Assembly (NCBI GenBank): GCA_041477815.1
Contig: JBGOUV010000169.1
Span: 1 to 14,041, forward strand
Reading direction: 5' to 3'
DNA: 14,041 bases
Origin: JBGOUV01 sp041477815
GTDB lineage: Bacteria > Acidobacteriota > Terriglobia > Bryobacterales > JACQDG01
Part shown: in pieces, positions 13,141 to 14,041 of the stretch
Position numbering within the stretch: position 1 is the first letter of the stretch
Layout: each line of letters opens with the position of its first letter
Program-made: the position numbers and the translations under genes
The notes under the pieces: generated by a model
Databases searched by the model: none
Told to the model about the DNA's origin: nothing
The model's input: only the letters and a program-made list of their open reading frames with translations

Positions 13141-14041
13141 ATGGCCAAGCCGTTTGACGTGGTTGGCGTGGGCCTGAACGCCACCGACACCCTCCTGCTC
13201 GTCCCCCACTTTCCGGAGTATGCCGGCAAGGCCCCCTTCACCGCGGAGGTGATGTCGCCGGGGGGCCAGGTAGCCAGCGCCATCGCCTGCTGCCGGCGCC
13301 TGGGTCTGCGCAGCAAGTACATCGGCACGGTGGGCGACGACGAGCGCGGCCGGATCCAGCTCCGCAGCCTAGTCGACGAGGGCATCAACATCGACCACGT
13401 CCAGCTCCGTCCCGGCTGCCCGAATCAATCGGCCTACATCATCGTCGACCAGAGGACCGGCGAGCGGACCGTTTTCTGGCGGCGCGACAACTCCTTGCGC
13501 ATCGATCCCTCCCAGATCCAGCCCGAGCAGATCGCCTGCGCCCGCCTGCTCCACATCGACGGGCACGACACCCCCGCCGTCGCGCGCGCCGCATCCATCG
13601 CCCGCCAGGCCGGGATTCCCGTCAGCGTGGACGTCGACACCGTGTACCACGGCTTCGACCGTGTCCTGCCGAACGTCGACTACCTGATCACCAGCTCCGA
13701 ATTCCCGGCCGCCTGGACCAGCGAGCACGACCCGTTTCGGGCGCTGGAGCTGATCCAGAACGAGTTCGGCATGCGCTGCGCCGCCATGACGTTGGGCGCG
13801 CACGGCGCGCTGGCCCGTTTCGAAGGCCGTTTCGTCTACTCCCCGGCCTTTGTGGTCAACTGTGTGGATACCACCGGTGCGGGAGACGTGTTTCACGGGG
13901 CGTTCTGCTATGCTGTTCTCGAAGGCATGGAGATGCGAGACGCCCTCGATTTTTCCAACGCCATGGCCGCGCTCAACTGCATGGCGATCGGGGCCCGCGG
14001 CGGGATCCGTGGATTGACCGACGTGCGCGCGCTGATCGGGC
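13141..14041 (+). CDS. PfkB-family (ribokinase-like) carbohydrate kinase, partial at right edge
   Basis: The frame is open from ATG 13141 to the window end (300 codons) and lacks only the last residues and stop. PfkB enzymes phosphorylate sugars or nucleosides with ATP. The start FDVVGVGLNATDTLLLVP is typical, with the Asp-containing substrate-binding strand. The GGQVASAIACCRRLG segment (about 40-54) corresponds to the GGxxxN substrate loop, with Ser in place of the usual Asn. YIGTVGDDERG follows. The C-terminal signature DTTGAGDVFHGAFCY has the catalytic base D249 and the anion hole GAG. A DVDTVYHGFDRVL segment and a LITSSEFPAAW segment follow the ribokinase pattern. The substrate cannot be assigned. 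The upstream palindrome and hairpin separate it from the lipoprotein gene. Confidence 0.92.
   Translation, partial: MAKPFDVVGVGLNATDTLLLVPHFPEYAGKAPFTAEVMSPGGQVASAIACCRRLGLRSKYIGTVGDDERGRIQLRSLVDEGINIDHVQLRPGCPNQSAYIIVDQRTGERTVFWRRDNSLRIDPSQIQPEQIACARLLHIDGHDTPAVARAASIARQAGIPVSVDVDTVYHGFDRVLPNVDYLITSSEFPAAWTSEHDPFRALELIQNEFGMRCAAMTLGAHGALARFEGRFVYSPAFVVNCVDTTGAGDVFHGAFCYAVLEGMEMRDALDFSNAMAALNCMAIGARGGIRGLTDVRALIG

Overview
The window is about 14 kb of GC-rich chromosomal DNA. It most resembles an acidobacterium of the Solibacter/Bryobacter type. That placement is inferred from the family mix: a Tat-type Gfo/Idh/MocA oxidoreductase, a lone 625-residue TolC-like protein with a Gly/Ala-rich insert, small secreted proteins of unknown function, and heptanucleotide intergenic repeats. 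No rRNA, tRNA or CRISPR array was seen, and there is no intact mobile element.

Layout from left to right. (1) The 5' part of a secreted hypothetical gene and a TolC-family outer-membrane protein, both on the minus strand, separated by a four-unit heptad repeat; truA is divergent from tolC. (2) A 43-residue candidate small ORF, then a convergent Tat-exported Gfo/Idh/MocA oxidoreductase. (3) A 582-bp stretch without an intact gene that holds a decayed IS630-type transposase fragment. (4) A minus-strand operon of ECF sigma factor, zinc-finger anti-sigma factor and secreted hypothetical protein, with overlapping reading frames. (5) A divergent plus-strand operon of archaeal/SCP2-type thiolase, Zn-ribbon/OB-fold (DUF35) partner and class I aminotransferase, fused by a 4-nt overlap and a 1-nt gap. 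(6) An orphan DUF433 antitoxin-like gene and a PIG-L deacetylase (minus), the latter divergent by 15 bp from a VTT/DedA-type membrane protein. (7) An AbrB-type antitoxin / PIN-domain toxin pair with one +1 frameshift in each gene and a lost acidic residue in the toxin; its operator is still recognisable. (8) A small lipoprotein, a 46-bp near-perfect palindrome built from heptads, and the start of a PfkB-family sugar kinase that runs off the right edge.

The most interesting signals are non-coding. Five genes have a TANNNT -10-like hexamer exactly 5-6 nt before the ATG and no Shine-Dalgarno sequence, which predicts leaderless mRNAs. Two unrelated intergenic regions carry degenerate heptad repeats. 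The toxin-antitoxin pair needs a +1 shift at a proline-codon CCC run in both genes, and each shift site lies inside a small quasi-palindrome. All functional assignments are from motif reading only; no database search was possible.
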